Shown in pieces: positions 1-16,017 of a DNA stretch of 50,227 nucleotides. A model generated the notes under the pieces. The model had not been told where the DNA came from, searched no databases, and worked only from the letters and a program-made list of their open reading frames with translations. Each line of letters starts with the position of its first letter. Within the stretch, counting starts at the first letter, position 1. The position numbers and the translations under genes are program-made. The DNA comes from Planotetraspora phitsanulokensis. Its GTDB lineage: Bacteria; Actinomycetota; Actinomycetes; Streptosporangiales; Streptosporangiaceae. The stretch spans positions 1 to 50,227 of the forward strand of contig NZ_BOOP01000027.1 in NCBI RefSeq assembly GCF_016863295.1, given 5' to 3'.

Positions 1-196
1 TCGCGTTCATCCTGGGCTCTGCTCACGGGCTCCGGGGTTGTCGTTCCTTGCTCCCGTTCACGCCGCAGTCCAGGCACCGCCGCGCCCTCGCTCACCCCTC
101 CGCGTCTCAGCCCAGACACCCCCGCGTCCCCGCAGATCCGGCTCGCCACCGACTGAGTCGTCCCGAGCCCGTCCGAGCGGAGCGAGGACCATGAAT

Positions 197-237
197 ACGA
201 AAACGCCCGAAGTGGCGGACCACTCCGGGCGTTTCGT
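197..237 (-). terminator. rpoBC operon terminator
   Basis: Near-perfect hairpin just downstream of the rpoC stop: left arm 197-215, loop 216-219, right arm 220-237, with one mismatch and one slip. It has no long U-run, which is normal for actinomycete terminators. It would end the rpoB-rpoC transcript. Confidence 0.8.
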
Positions 238-258
238 GTGTGACGTACGAGCTAGGAC

Positions 259-4134
<3,876 letters not shown>

Positions 4135-4157
4135 TTTTGATCCCCTCAGCTTCTAGA

Positions 4158-7622
<3,465 letters not shown>

Positions 7623-7726
7623 CAGATGTCCTTCCGAGGGCTCGCGGACTGACTACACGCACGCCAGACGACCAGAGACTAAGCATTACTCAGAGAGACG
7701 GTCGTCAAAGGGCAGCGCAAAGGGGC

Positions 7727-7755
7727 AGTGTAGCCGATAGGCATACACCTGTCCA
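7727..7755 (-). promoter_or_regulatory. rpoB promoter
   Basis: Minus-strand -35 TGGACA (7755-7750), a 17-nt spacer and -10 TACACT (7732-7727). This is a good match to the principal sigma factor consensus and implies a 5' leader of about 100 nt before the TTG start at 7622. It is read from sequence only. Confidence 0.7.
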
Positions 7756-8046
7756 CTCCGCTCTCGCTCTGCGCTCCACGTTGGTGGCAGCATCACCCGT
7801 CTGAGCCGAAACGTCAAGCCCGAGAGCCCACATTTCGCCTAACTGACGGGCACCACGCTGGGTGTTTCCCATCCGGACGACAGACGAACATCATCGGAAC
7901 CAGTCCCTACCCGGGAGCCGGTCCAGGTAACGTTCCGTCACACGGACGGGCCAACGCTGACCATCGGTCTACGCCACCGTGCCGAACATCTGCCCGCGAT
8001 CGAAGCGCCCCAAACGCAACCTTTGCTAACAATTGAATAACCCGGG
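7756..8046. other. intergenic stretch between rpoB promoter and Mce-associated pair
   Basis: Together with the rpoB leader this is a 424-bp gene-free interval (7623-8046). I see no ORF with coding character. A short AT-rich patch at about 8018-8040 lies just past the stop of the Mce-associated gene, without a clear hairpin. Relatives may carry additional genes here (see findings). Confidence 0.5.
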
Positions 8047-8553
8047 TCATCGGGCGGGCGTGTCACCGAGCAGGGTGGACAGGTCCGCGACCCGCCAGCC
8101 GTCGCCGTCCGTCACCATCAGGAGCCGGGCCCTCCCCTGGCTGACCTGCTGCTCCGGCCCGTCGCCGCCCGGTTCGGAACTGCTCCGGGTCATGTTGACG
8201 AACAACACCACCCGGACCTCCTCAGGCGTGGCGGTCTCGACCCCGGCCGCCGCCACGACGGCCTGCTGCACGAGCCTGCGACGCCGGGCCTCCGCGGGAA
8301 GCGTTTCCGCCAGTTCGCGATAGCGCCGCACCAGCGTCCCCGTGGCCCGGCTCTGCGCCCTTTGAAGATCCTGATCGATCGTACGGTAGTCGTACGACAA
8401 CATGTCGGGGGCCAGCGCCCGGGCGGCGGCCAGGCCGGCCGCGGCGGATCTGTCGCCGTCCTGGATGCGCCGTAGGTCGAGCCCGGTCCGAACCGCCGTG
8501 ACGGCGAGGAAGAGCGCCGAGAGGGCGATCAGAGCGATCAGCAGGCGCCTCAT
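8047..8553 (-). CDS. Mce-associated membrane protein (second of pair)
   Basis: 168-residue single-pass protein of the Mce-associated (Mas) type: a short N-terminal membrane helix (about residues 4-22) followed by an extracytoplasmic domain with the SYDYRTIDQDLQRA stretch typical of these proteins and a SnoaL/NTF2-like beta-rich end. The start is the ATG at 8553, because it overlaps the stop of the upstream gene in an ATGA arrangement. An in-frame upstream start would run into that gene. Mas proteins normally stabilise Mce lipid-transport complexes at the envelope, but no mceA-F or yrbE gene is present in this window, so the partner is unknown. Confidence 0.75.
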   Translation of the reverse strand: MRRLLIALIALSALFLAVTAVRTGLDLRRIQDGDRSAAAGLAAARALAPDMLSYDYRTIDQDLQRAQSRATGTLVRRYRELAETLPAEARRRRLVQQAVVAAAGVETATPEEVRVVLFVNMTRSSSEPGGDGPEQQVSQGRARLLMVTDGDGWRVADLSTLLGDTPAR

Positions 8554-9047
8554 TGGACGAGCTCCGCCTTCGAGACCAGCCAGGCCCCGCCGGCCTTGGT
8601 GACCTCCATGCGCCATCGGTAGAAGCGCTCCTCGGGAGCGGCGTCCCTGCCGTCCTCCCAGTGGATCACCGCGTCGGCGACGATCAGCACTTCGGCCCTG
8701 CGATGGTCCGCGGCCATGGACGCCAGGCCGGTCGCCCTGAGCACGCCGGTCTGGACCACCTTGTTGTCGACCGTGGCCTTCTTGAGGGCCGCCTCGTTCC
8801 TGGCGTACTCCTCGCGCTCCTCGCCGGTCGACGTCGCGAGGATGCGCTTCATGTCGTCGTCGACGGTCCTGTGGTCGACGGACAGCAGACTGACCGCGTG
8901 AACGGCCGCCGCACGCGCCGCCGACCGGCGATCGTCCTGAGCGGCCCTGGCCGCGTCACGGGCCCCTCCTGCCCACACGACCGCCCCCGCCAGCGCGACG
9001 GTGACGAGCAGGAGGCAGACGACCAGCGCGCGCCGCACCAGGCCCAC
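8550..9047 (-). CDS. Mce-associated membrane protein (first of pair)
   Basis: 165-residue protein with an N-terminal membrane helix (about residues 7-26) and an extracytoplasmic domain containing SVDHRTVDDDMKRI, the same family signature as its downstream neighbour. The two look like diverged tandem paralogues and overlap by 4 bp, so they form one operon. The start is uncertain: GTG at 9047 or GTG at 9038. The second has the better spacing from a GGGGG run. A terminator lies between this gene and rplL, so it is probably expressed from its own promoter or by read-through. The role is inferred from family resemblance only. Confidence 0.72.
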   Translation of the reverse strand: MGLVRRALVVCLLLVTVALAGAVVWAGGARDAARAAQDDRRSAARAAAVHAVSLLSVDHRTVDDDMKRILATSTGEEREEYARNEAALKKATVDNKVVQTGVLRATGLASMAADHRRAEVLIVADAVIHWEDGRDAAPEERFYRWRMEVTKAGGAWLVSKAELVQ

Positions 9048-9156
9048 CCCCGATCATGCCGCCGGACGCCGGATCCCCTCCCGCAACATAGATCAGGCGG
9101 CCGTACCTGCCCATAGGGTGTTCGATCCCGGTACCGGATCGACCCCGGACATGCGA

Positions 9157-9196
9157 AAGGGCGGGCCCCACCCGGCACCTGGGTGGACCCGCCCTT
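9157..9196 (-). terminator. rplJL terminator
   Basis: Strong GC-rich hairpin (arms 9157-9173 and 9181-9196, loop 9174-9180, one mismatch) directly after the rplL stop. It would separate rplJ-rplL from the Mce-associated pair and rpoB. Confidence 0.75.
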
Positions 9197-9207
9197 CCGG
9201 CGAGGTG

Positions 9208-9600
9208 CTACTTGACCGTGACGGTGGCGCCGGCGCCCTCGAGGGCCGCCTTCGCCTTCTCGGCCTGCTCCTTGTTGACCTTGCCGTCGAAGACGGACTT
9301 GGGAGCGCCGTCGACGAGGTCCTTGGCCTCCTTGAGGCCCAGGCTGGTCAGAGCGCGGATCTCCTTGATGACCTGGATCTTCTTGTCGCCGGCGGCCTCG
9401 AGGACGACCTCGAACTCGTCCTGCTCCTCGGCCTCTTCGGCGGGAGCGGCAGCGCCGCCACCAGCGACAGCGGCGACCGCGACCGGGGCGGCGGCCTTGA
9501 CGTCGAAGGTGTCCTCGAAGAGCTTCACGAACTCGGAGAGCTCAAGGAGGGTCATCTCCTTGAAGGTGTCGAGCAGCTCGTCAGTGCTGAGCTTCGCCAT
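9208..9600 (-). CDS. rplL: 50S ribosomal protein L7/L12
   Basis: 130-residue stalk protein of the large ribosomal subunit, present as dimers bound to L10 and recruiting translation GTPases. The N-terminal dimerisation helix, the Ala/Glu-rich hinge (about residues 37-60) and the conserved C-terminal domain ending TVTVK are all visible. The start is ATG with a GGAGG site upstream. It lies 81 nt downstream of rplJ in the usual rplJ-rplL operon. Confidence 0.98.
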   Translation of the reverse strand: MAKLSTDELLDTFKEMTLLELSEFVKLFEDTFDVKAAAPVAVAAVAGGGAAAPAEEAEEQDEFEVVLEAAGDKKIQVIKEIRALTSLGLKEAKDLVDGAPKSVFDGKVNKEQAEKAKAALEGAGATVTVK

Positions 9601-9681
9601 GATGGTGTTCCTCCAGTGGATCTAGCAAAACGTTGAAAAGGGACCGCGGTAGCGCGCTTCCCCCGCCCGCCTGCGCGGGAC

Positions 9682-10206
9682 CTACTCGCCGGCCTCTTCG
9701 CGCTTGGCGCGCAGAGCCTCGGCGAGTCGAGCCATGTTGGTGGGCAGCGCGGCGAAGGTGGCGGCAGCCTGGGACTGCTTGGCCTTCAGCGCACCGGCCA
9801 GCTTCGCGAGGAGCACCTCACGAGACTCGAGGTCGGCAAGCTTCGTGATCTCGGTGGGGCTCATCGACTTGCCGTCGACGACGCCACCCTTGATCACCAG
9901 GAGGGGGTTGGCCTTGGCGAAGTCACGCAGACCCTTGGCCGCCTCCACCACGTCGCCCTTGACGAACGCGATGGCGGTCGGGCCCTTGAGCAGGTCGTCC
10001 AGGGCGGTGATCCCGGCGCCGTTGGCCGCGATCTTGGTCAGCGTGTTCTTCGCCACGGCGAACTTCGCATGCCCACCGAGAGAAACGCGCAGCTCCTTGA
10101 GCTGAGCGACGGTGAGACCGCGGTATTCGGTCAGAACGGCGGCGCTGGAGCCTTCGAACTCGTTCTTGAGTTCGGCAACCGCACCGCTCTTGTCCGCCTT
10201 CGCCAT
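9682..10206 (-). CDS. rplJ: 50S ribosomal protein L10
   Basis: 174-residue stalk base protein that binds 23S rRNA and carries L7/L12 dimers. The N-terminus ([17 protein letters not shown]) and the [11 protein letters not shown] stretch are typical. The start is ATG behind a GGAAGGAGG ribosome binding site. The C-terminal segment after about residue 140 is the L12-binding helix. The preceding leader folds into alternative hairpins, consistent with autogenous control by L10. Confidence 0.98.
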   Translation of the reverse strand: MAKADKSGAVAELKNEFEGSSAAVLTEYRGLTVAQLKELRVSLGGHAKFAVAKNTLTKIAANGAGITALDDLLKGPTAIAFVKGDVVEAAKGLRDFAKANPLLVIKGGVVDGKSMSPTEITKLADLESREVLLAKLAGALKAKQSQAAATFAALPTNMARLAEALRAKREEAGE

Positions 10207-10254
10207 GGGCCTCCTTCCAGATGTGCCGCCGGCGAAGGACTCCCCTCAAACGAA

Positions 10255-10307
10255 CAAGCCCCGGCGCAGGCGCACGGGGCTTGGAAGGACGATCTAATCG
10301 TCCCAAG
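10255..10307 (-). promoter_or_regulatory. L10 (rplJ) leader with alternative hairpins
   Basis: On the minus-strand RNA two stems compete. The upstream stem pairs 10307-10297 with 10293-10280 (GGACGAT/ATCGTCC core with a CTTG/CAAG extension). The downstream stem pairs 10283-10275 with 10263-10255 (CAAGCCCCG/CGGGGCTTG). They share bases 10280-10283, so they cannot both form fully. The position, 50-100 nt before rplJ, is where the ribosomal protein L10 leader element is known in bacteria. A moderately U-rich stretch follows the second stem, so it may act as an attenuator. Confidence 0.65.
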
Positions 10308-10405
10308 CTCTCTCCACACCTACGCGGGCCGTCCACTCACGTGGAACCTTCGGTCGCCGAGCTACGAAACAGCCCGGCGACGACCGGCGGTCTTTGGCAG
10401 GAGAC

Positions 10406-10419
10406 AGAATACGTGTCAA
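10406..10419 (-). promoter_or_regulatory. candidate rplJL promoter elements
   Basis: The minus strand contains TTGACA (10419-10414) and TATTCT (10411-10406) between the lipoprotein gene and the L10 leader. They are too close together to be a -35/-10 pair. TATTCT as a -10 would need a -35 near TTTGGC about 18 nt further upstream, while TTGACA would pair with a poor -10. I see promoter-like sequence but cannot fix the start site. Confidence 0.4.
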
Positions 10420-10435
10420 TCCCTAGGACGCCAAA

Positions 10436-11269
10436 TCAGCCGCCCAGAGGCACGTTCGTCGGCATCTCGGCGACCTGGCTCGCCGGCGGGGCCTTGATCG
10501 TGAGCTTCTCGTTGAACGACTTGAAGAGCATGGTCATGTCCATGGCCATGGTCTTGGCCTGCTCGGCCTTCACCGCCATCTTGCGGGGCAGACCCTCACC
10601 GTCGATCCAGACGTCGAACTTCATGTCCTTCATCCCGGTCATCTGGGTCTCGGCCTGCTTGCGCGCCTCGGCGGGCAGTTGCTTCAGCGCCTCGGACACC
10701 GGGTAGCTGCCCGCGAAGTGCGTGGTGTCGACGCCGCCGACCTTCTCGCTGCCGACCGACTTGATGTCCTTGGACGCGGTCAGCATCTTGATGTTGGTCC
10801 GCAGGTCCATCTGGTTGGCCTGACCAAGCAGCTGGTCCATGTCGAGACCCGCCTGGGCACCGGCCTTCGCGAGGTCGATCTTGACCCAGGCCTTGTCGCC
10901 GCCCATGAGGGCCTTGAGCATGTCCATCTTCATGTATGCGACGCGACCGTCGAGGATCATCCGCATGCCGCCGGGGATGTCCTGGCCCGCCGAGCTCATC
11001 TTGTCGAGCGTGAGGTCGAACGCGGCCGTCGGAGCCGTCTGAGCACGCATGGTGCCCTCGATGTTTCCGGTCTCGCCGTTGGGGCCGGTGATGTCCATGA
11101 CGATGTCCGCGGCGTAGGACGTGACCTTGTCGGTCTTCTGCGCCGTCTCCTGCAGGACCTCGGCCGCCGTGAGCTCGTGATTTTCCAGCGACGGGGTGGC
11201 CGTGGTCGAACCGCATCCCGCTGCCGTGATCGTGACCGCCACTCCGGCGGCCACCAGAAACCGGCGCAT
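10436..11269 (-). CDS. LppX/LprAFG-like lipoprotein
   Basis: 277-residue predicted lipoprotein. The signal peptide has a lipobox ending ITAAGC with the lipidated Cys at residue 19. The mature part has the alternating hydrophobic strands and Met-rich helices of the LppX/LprAFG fold, which in mycobacteria carries acylated lipids between membrane and cell envelope. It sits between rplA and rplJ and would be a membrane-anchored extracytoplasmic protein. Transport or binding of a lipid is inferred from the fold family, not shown by a specific residue. The pair of Mce-associated proteins nearby is also linked to lipid traffic, but no operon joins them. Confidence 0.75.
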   Translation of the reverse strand: MRRFLVAAGVAVTITAAGCGSTTATPSLENHELTAAEVLQETAQKTDKVTSYAADIVMDITGPNGETGNIEGTMRAQTAPTAAFDLTLDKMSSAGQDIPGGMRMILDGRVAYMKMDMLKALMGGDKAWVKIDLAKAGAQAGLDMDQLLGQANQMDLRTNIKMLTASKDIKSVGSEKVGGVDTTHFAGSYPVSEALKQLPAEARKQAETQMTGMKDMKFDVWIDGEGLPRKMAVKAEQAKTMAMDMTMLFKSFNEKLTIKAPPASQVAEMPTNVPLGG

Positions 11270-11432
11270 GCCTACATTCCCTTCGTTTCCCCCAACAAGT
11301 GCTCCCCGACCCTACGCGGCCGGAACCCCACGCGCGCAGATAAGGGGAAAAACGCCATCAGATATACACGATTCCTACACATTCCGAACGCGCACCCTGA
11401 CACAGAAAATACGAAAAATACATAAAAAGGGT

Positions 11433-11456
11433 CCATGCGTGTTAAGAACACCATGG
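11433..11456 (-). terminator. second terminator downstream of rplA, with U-run
   Basis: Inverted repeat CCATG-c-GTGTT (11433-11443), loop AAG, AACACCATGG (11447-11456), with one bulged base. On the minus strand it is followed within a few bases by five Ts (11428-11424), the layout of an intrinsic terminator. It backs up the larger hairpin at 11609-11642, or attenuates transcription entering the lipoprotein gene. Confidence 0.6.
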
Positions 11457-11608
11457 AAAGGGCGGGGAGTCGGGGACGACGGCGATGCCGCACCAGAAAA
11501 GGCCAGGTCACACGGCTCGTGCCGGATGGGTGCTGCATGACCATAGAAGGCCACGCATCGGGAAAGGCGACGTGTCGGCGCTCCCGGCGAACGCCTGTCC
11601 CATAAAGA

Positions 11609-11642
11609 GAGAAACCCCTGCCCATTCGGGCAGGGGTTTCTC
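11609..11642 (-). terminator. rplKA terminator
   Basis: Perfect 15-bp stem (11609-11623 with 11628-11642) and a 4-nt ATTC loop, 48 bp after the rplA stop. It is the strongest hairpin in this part of the window and would end the rplK-rplA transcript. Confidence 0.85.
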
Positions 11643-11690
11643 ACGAAATCCGATTCCGGGCCTGAGATCAGGCTCGGATCAGGCGGTACC

Positions 11691-12401
11691 TCAGGCCTCG
11701 GCCTCGGTCATCGCACGCGTGACGTTCGGGTCGACCGGGATGCCGGGGCCCATCGACGTCGTGAAGGTGACCTTCTTGAGGTAGCGGCCCTTGGCGGCCG
11801 ACGGCTTGAGACGCAGCACCTCGTCGAGGGCGGCGGCGTAGTTCTCCACGAGCTGACGCTCGTCGAAGGACGACTTGCCGATGATGAAGTGCAGGTTCGA
11901 GTGCCGGTCGACCCGGAACTCGATCTTGCCGCCCTTGATGTCGGTGACGGCCTTGGTGACGTTCGGGGTGACGGTCCCGGTCTTCGGGTTCGGCATGAGA
12001 CCACGCGGACCGAGCACACGGCCCAGACGGCCGACCTTGCCCATCAGGTCAGGGGTCGCGACGACGGCGTCGAAGTCGAGACGGCCCTTGACCACCTCGT
12101 CGATGAGCTCGTCTGAGCCCACGATGTCGGCGCCCGCGGCGCGGGCCTCCTCGGCACGGTCACCGGTCGCGAAGACCAGGACCCGGGCGGTCTTGCCGGT
12201 GCCGTGCGGGAGGTTGACCGTGCCACGGACCATCTGGTCCGCCTTACGCGGGTCGACACCCAGGCGCAGGGCGACCTCGACGGTGGCGTCGAACTTGGTG
12301 GTCGCGGTCTGCTTGGCCAGCCGGACGCCGTCCAGCGGGCTGTACAGGGCGTCGCGGTCGATCTGTGCGGCCGCGTTCTTGTAGCTCTTGCTGCGCTTCA
12401 C
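11691..12401 (-). CDS. rplA: 50S ribosomal protein L1
   Basis: 236-residue L1 protein of the large subunit, which forms the mobile L1 stalk and in many bacteria represses its own operon. The start is GTG at 12401 ([12 protein letters not shown]), chosen for the GAGGAG site about 8 nt upstream. The open frame extends 13 codons further without support. The conserved [18 protein letters not shown] stretch is intact. It is the second gene after rplK. Confidence 0.97.
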   Translation of the reverse strand: MKRSKSYKNAAAQIDRDALYSPLDGVRLAKQTATTKFDATVEVALRLGVDPRKADQMVRGTVNLPHGTGKTARVLVFATGDRAEEARAAGADIVGSDELIDEVVKGRLDFDAVVATPDLMGKVGRLGRVLGPRGLMPNPKTGTVTPNVTKAVTDIKGGKIEFRVDRHSNLHFIIGKSSFDERQLVENYAAALDEVLRLKPSAAKGRYLKKVTFTTSMGPGIPVDPNVTRAMTEAEA

Positions 12402-12465
12402 TTTCCGCTCCTCGTGGAGTTCGTGGTGCGGGCCGCGCATCGGGCCCTTCCACTGCGTTTGATCG

Positions 12466-12480
12466 CCTCGCTGCGCGAGG
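12466..12480. repeat. hairpin in rplK-rplA spacer
   Basis: Perfect 6-bp stem (CCTCGC/GCGAGG) with a 3-nt loop in the 206-bp spacer between rplK and rplA. The spacer is unusually long for this operon and rich in GAGCGAAGCGA-like sequence. An L1-binding or processing role is possible but is not shown by sequence alone. Confidence 0.4.
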
Positions 12481-12607
12481 CTGTTCGGGTCGCGGTTGAG
12501 GCGAGGACTTCCCTCGTCGCGCCTGGTCGCTTCGCTCCCGTGCGCTCCTCAGTCCAGTCTCTCGCCGCGACCCTCACGGGGTCACTACGCCGTGTCCGGC
12601 GACGCGA

Positions 12608-13039
12608 CTAGTCGGCGATCGTGATGCCCATCGACCGGGCGGTGCCGGCGATGATCTTCTCGGCCGCCTCGATGTCGTTGGCGTTGAGGTCCTGCATCTT
12701 CGTCTCAGCGATCTGACGCAGCTGGTCCTTGGTGAGCTTGCCCACCTTTTCCTTGTGCGGGACCGCGCTGCCCTTCTGCAGACCGGCGGCCTTCTTGATC
12801 AGCTCAGGCGCCGGGGGCGTCTTCGTGACGAAGGTGAAGCTGCGGTCTTCGAAGATGGTGATCTCGACGGGGATGATGTTGCCCCGCTGGGCCTCCGTCG
12901 CGGCGTTGTACTGCTTGACGAAGTCCATGATGTTGACGCCGTGCGGACCGAGCGCGGTACCGACCGGCGGCGCGGGCGTGGCCTGGCCAGCGGGAAGCTG
13001 GACCTTCACCAGGGCCGCGACTTTCTTCTTTGGAGGCAT
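12608..13039 (-). CDS. rplK: 50S ribosomal protein L11
   Basis: 143-residue L11, part of the GTPase-associated centre on 23S rRNA and the binding site context for thiopeptide antibiotics. The N-terminal proline-rich [17 protein letters not shown] loop and the C-terminal rRNA-binding domain are complete. The start is ATG with GAGAAGGA upstream. It is the first gene of rplK-rplA, separated from nusG by a hairpin. Confidence 0.98.
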   Translation of the reverse strand: MPPKKKVAALVKVQLPAGQATPAPPVGTALGPHGVNIMDFVKQYNAATEAQRGNIIPVEITIFEDRSFTFVTKTPPAPELIKKAAGLQKGSAVPHKEKVGKLTKDQLRQIAETKMQDLNANDIEAAEKIIAGTARSMGITIAD

Positions 13040-13086
13040 CTGTCCTTCTCCGGGTCCTTTGTCCTACAAAACCCTCACACCGCGAC

Positions 13087-13112
13087 GAAAGCCGGTTCTG
13101 CGACCGGCTTTC
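13087..13112 (-). terminator. nusG-rplK intergenic hairpin
   Basis: Perfect 10-bp stem (13087-13096 with 13103-13112) and a 6-nt loop between the nusG stop and the rplK start. It could terminate secE-nusG or attenuate read-through into the L11 operon. Confidence 0.65.
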
Positions 13113-13155
13113 CCTTTGCGCGCGTGAGGACGACTAACGAGTCTATGCGACGTGC

Positions 13156-13926
13156 TCAGATCTTCGAGACCTGGTTGAACGACAGCTCGACCGGGGTCTC
13201 GCGACCGAAGATCGAAACGAGCACCTTCAGCTTCTGCGACTCGGCGCTGATCTCGCTGACCGTCGCCGGCAGCGTCGCGAAAGGACCGTCCATGACCGTG
13301 ACGGACTCGCCGACCTCGAAGTCGACCGTCGCGGCGGCGGCCTTGGACGTCGCCTTCTTGACTTCCTCGCTCGGCTCGGGCGCGAGCAGCTTGGCGACCT
13401 CGTCCAGGTTCAGCGGACTCGGCTTGTTCGACAGGCCCACGAAACCGGTGACACCGGGCGTGTTGCGGACGGCGGCCCACGACTCGTCGGTCAGGTCCAT
13501 CCGGACCAGCACGTAACCGGGAAGGACGCGCTCCTTGATCGGAGTCTTCTTGCCGCCCTTGAACTCGGTGATCGTGTGGGTCGGCACCTCGACCTGGAAG
13601 ATGAAGTCCTCCATGTTGAGGGACCCGGTGCGGCTCTCGATGTTCTGCTTCACGCGGTTCTCGTAACCGGCGTAGGAGTGAATGACGTACCACTCGCCGT
13701 ACTGGCCGCGGAGCTGGCGCTTGAACTCCTCGATCGGGTCGACGTCGGGCAGGATGTCGCCGTCTTCGTCGACCTCTGCCACGGCCTCGGTCGAGTCGGC
13801 TTCACCGTCAACACCGTCCGGGTCGGCGACGGCGTCGTCGACCTCTTCCACGGCTTCTACGGCCTCGTCCGGCTCGGACTCCCATTCGTCACGGGAGCCA
13901 TCGACCGGCAGCGGAGACTCGGACAC
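13156..13926 (-). CDS. nusG: Transcription termination/antitermination protein NusG
   Basis: 256-residue NusG. It binds RNA polymerase and affects pausing, termination and coupling to ribosomes. The first 70 or so residues are an acidic extension seen in actinobacterial NusG. The NGN domain begins at the [19 protein letters not shown] stretch, and the C-terminal KOW domain contains [19 protein letters not shown]. The start is GTG at 13926, supported by GGAAGAG upstream. The ORF could begin 14 codons earlier, but without a binding site. It lies downstream of secE in the conserved secE-nusG pair. Confidence 0.95.
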   Translation of the reverse strand: MSESPLPVDGSRDEWESEPDEAVEAVEEVDDAVADPDGVDGEADSTEAVAEVDEDGDILPDVDPIEEFKRQLRGQYGEWYVIHSYAGYENRVKQNIESRTGSLNMEDFIFQVEVPTHTITEFKGGKKTPIKERVLPGYVLVRMDLTDESWAAVRNTPGVTGFVGLSNKPSPLNLDEVAKLLAPEPSEEVKKATSKAAAATVDFEVGESVTVMDGPFATLPATVSEISAESQKLKVLVSIFGRETPVELSFNQVSKI

Positions 13927-13981
13927 GGGACTCTTCCTTCTTCGATCGGTGAAATGACGTGCTGCCACGCCTCGGACTGGA

Positions 13982-14266
13982 TCAGGATCCGCCGAAGACC
14001 GCCAGCACCACCTTCCCCAGCAAGGAGTCGATCCCGAACACGATCCCGACCATGATCACAACAAAGACGAGAACCACGGTCGTGTAGCTGATCAGATCGT
14101 TACGCCGGGGCCAGATGACCTTGCGGAGCTCGGCGACGACCTGACGATAGAAAACAGCGGGAGAGGTGCGCTTGGCCTTCTTCTCACCGCTCGGCTTGCC
14201 TGGCTTTCCAGCGGTCTCGCCGCGGGTGTCGATCGCCACAGTCCTCACCTGATCCGTCGTGTCCAT
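13982..14266 (-). CDS. secE: Preprotein translocase subunit SecE
   Basis: 94-residue SecE of the SecYEG channel. It has a single C-terminal membrane helix (about residues 62-85) preceded by the conserved amphipathic [17 protein letters not shown] segment. The N-terminus is a lysine-rich extension. It lies between tRNA-Trp and nusG, the usual bacterial arrangement. Confidence 0.96.
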   Translation of the reverse strand: MDTTDQVRTVAIDTRGETAGKPGKPSGEKKAKRTSPAVFYRQVVAELRKVIWPRRNDLISYTTVVLVFVVIMVGIVFGIDSLLGKVVLAVFGGS

Positions 14267-14315
14267 CGCATCTTGCGGCGCGCTTCAACGCCATTGGTGC
14301 GCGGACCGCACTCCG

Positions 14316-14388
14316 CAGGGCACGAGGGACTCGAACCCCCAACCGCCGGTTTTGGAGACCGGTGCGCTACCAATTGCGCTAGTGCCCT
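14316..14388 (-). tRNA. trnW: tRNA-Trp (anticodon CCA)
   Basis: 73-nt cloverleaf on the minus strand. The acceptor stem AGGGCAC pairs with GTGCCCT, the anticodon loop is CTCCAAA with anticodon CCA, the T loop is TTCGAGT, and the discriminator base is G73. The CCA tail is not encoded. Its place just upstream of secE-nusG is conserved in bacteria. Confidence 0.95.
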
Positions 14389-14581
14389 AAGCCGTGCACC
14401 ACAATACCCGAGAAACGCGTGAGTTCAGCCGTGCGTTCCCCGTCATGGTCCACTAGTCGGTGCAGTCTACGGGGGAAAGCCCCCTTCGTCGAACCACATT
14501 GGTCCACGCGGCTCAAAGGTATCGCGTGGAAGTGTCCGGATCCCGGATACCGAGGGGAAACCGCCGGGCGGGTCTGGAACG

Positions 14582-15796
14582 ATGGGGGCCATGACCCGAC
14601 CTCGCATCTCCGCGCGTATCTCCGCGATCTCCGAGTCCGCGACGCTCGCCGTGGACGCCCGGGCCAAGGCCATGAAGGCCGCCGGTCGCCCGGTCATCGG
14701 CTTCGGCGCCGGCGAGCCCGACTTCCCGACCCCCGACTACATCGTCGAGGCGGCCATCGAGGCGTCCAGGAACCCCCGGTTCCACAAGTACACGCCGGCC
14801 GGCGGTCTGCCCGAGCTCAAGCAGGCCATCGCGGACAAGACGCTGCGCGACAGCGGGTTCCAGGTCGACGCCTCCCAGGTCCTGGTCACCAACGGGGGCA
14901 AGCAGGCCGTCTATGAGGCGTTCGCCACACTGCTCGACCCGGGCGACGAGGTTCTGGTCATCGCCCCCTACTGGACGACCTACCCCGAGGCGATCAAGCT
15001 GGCGGGCGGCGTCCAGGTCGACGTGGTGACCGACGAGACCACCGGGTACCTCGCCTCCCTCGAGCAGCTCGAGGAGAAGCTGACCGACCGCACCAAGGTC
15101 CTGCTGTTCGTCTCGCCGTCCAACCCGACCGGCGCGGTCTACACCCCCGCCCAGGTGGAGGAGATCGGCCGCTGGGCGCTGGACAAGGGCCTGTGGGTCG
15201 TCACCGACGAGATCTACGAGCACCTCGTGTATGGCGACGCCGTCTTCTCCAGCATCGCCACCGCCGTGCCGGAGCTTCGCGAGCGGGTCGTGGTGCTGAA
15301 CGGCGTGGCCAAGACCTACGCGATGACGGGCTGGCGGGTGGGCTGGCTGGTCGGCCCGTCCGACGTCGTCAAGGCGGCGACCAACCTGCAGTCGCACGCG
15401 ACGTCGAACGTGGCGAACGTCTCGCAGGCCGCCGCGCTCGCCGCCGTCACCGGCGACCTGTCGGCCGTCGCCCGGATGCGTGAGGCGTTCGACCGCCGCC
15501 GTCAGACGATGGTCCGGATGCTCAACGAGATCCCCGGCGTCCTGTGCCCCGAGCCGCTGGGCGCGTTCTACGCCTACCCCTCGGTCAAGGCCCTGCTGGG
15601 CAGGGAACTGCGCGGCAGGCGCCCGCAGACGTCGGCCGAGCTCGCCGAGCTCATCCTCGAGGAGGCCGAGGTCGCCCTCGTCCCCGGCGAGGCGTTCGGC
15701 ACGCCCGGCTACTTCCGCCTGTCCTACGCGCTGGGCGACGACGACCTGGTCGAGGGGGTCAGCCGGGTCGCCAAGCTCCTCGGCGAGGCCCACTGA
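14582..15796 (+). CDS. Pyridoxal-phosphate aminotransferase (aspartate/aromatic type)
   Basis: 404-residue class I/II aminotransferase of fold type I, close to the actinobacterial enzymes annotated as aspartate aminotransferase. Landmarks are the substrate-binding [15 protein letters not shown] near the N-terminus, [10 protein letters not shown], the cofactor-contacting [10 protein letters not shown], the Schiff-base lysine in [15 protein letters not shown], and the arginine in GYFRLSYAL. Substrate could be aspartate, aromatic amino acids or prephenate, and sequence does not decide. The start may be ATG 14582 or ATG 14591. It is divergent from the secE side and is followed by a terminator. 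Confidence 0.9.
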   Translation: MGAMTRPRISARISAISESATLAVDARAKAMKAAGRPVIGFGAGEPDFPTPDYIVEAAIEASRNPRFHKYTPAGGLPELKQAIADKTLRDSGFQVDASQVLVTNGGKQAVYEAFATLLDPGDEVLVIAPYWTTYPEAIKLAGGVQVDVVTDETTGYLASLEQLEEKLTDRTKVLLFVSPSNPTGAVYTPAQVEEIGRWALDKGLWVVTDEIYEHLVYGDAVFSSIATAVPELRERVVVLNGVAKTYAMTGWRVGWLVGPSDVVKAATNLQSHATSNVANVSQAAALAAVTGDLSAVARMREAFDRRRQTMVRMLNEIPGVLCPEPLGAFYAYPSVKALLGRELRGRRPQTSAELAELILEEAEVALVPGEAFGTPGYFRLSYALGDDDLVEGVSRVAKLLGEAH

Positions 15797-15840
15797 TCAC
15801 CCGCTGATCACACGCTGATCGCACCGATCGATCACCATGG

Positions 15841-15867
15841 GAGGCCCGGGCACGGCGCCCGGGCCTC
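15841..15867 (+). terminator. terminator after aminotransferase
   Basis: 10-bp stem (GAGGCCCGGG/CCCGGGCCTC) with a 7-nt loop followed by TTCGCTGT, 45 bp after the aminotransferase stop. Confidence 0.75.
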
Positions 15868-16017
15868 TTCGCTGTCCGCGAGCCCTCGGCCCGAGGTTTC
15901 GGCCGGCCTCTTCGAAGCGCCCGGCTTCGTCTTCCTCGGTCATGAGCTCCCCTCTCGCTCGTCTACAACGCGTGAGGCGGGCATGAGCTTGAGAAGCGGA
16001 TACGGCAGGATGTGGAG

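Larger units (their letters stand above)
11270..11690. other. intergenic region rplA-lipoprotein with AT-rich island
   Basis: A 421-bp interval containing two terminator hairpins, annotated separately, and an AT-rich island at about 11395-11430 that stands out in a genome of roughly 70% GC. No credible ORF is present. The lipoprotein promoter probably lies at about 11340-11400, where minus-strand TATATC-type sequence occurs, but I cannot assign elements with confidence. Confidence 0.5.

Noticed and set aside
13927-13968. 14-codon N-terminal extension of NusG
   Set aside because: No ribosome binding site is found for the upstream start, while GTG 13926 has GGAAGAG at good spacing.
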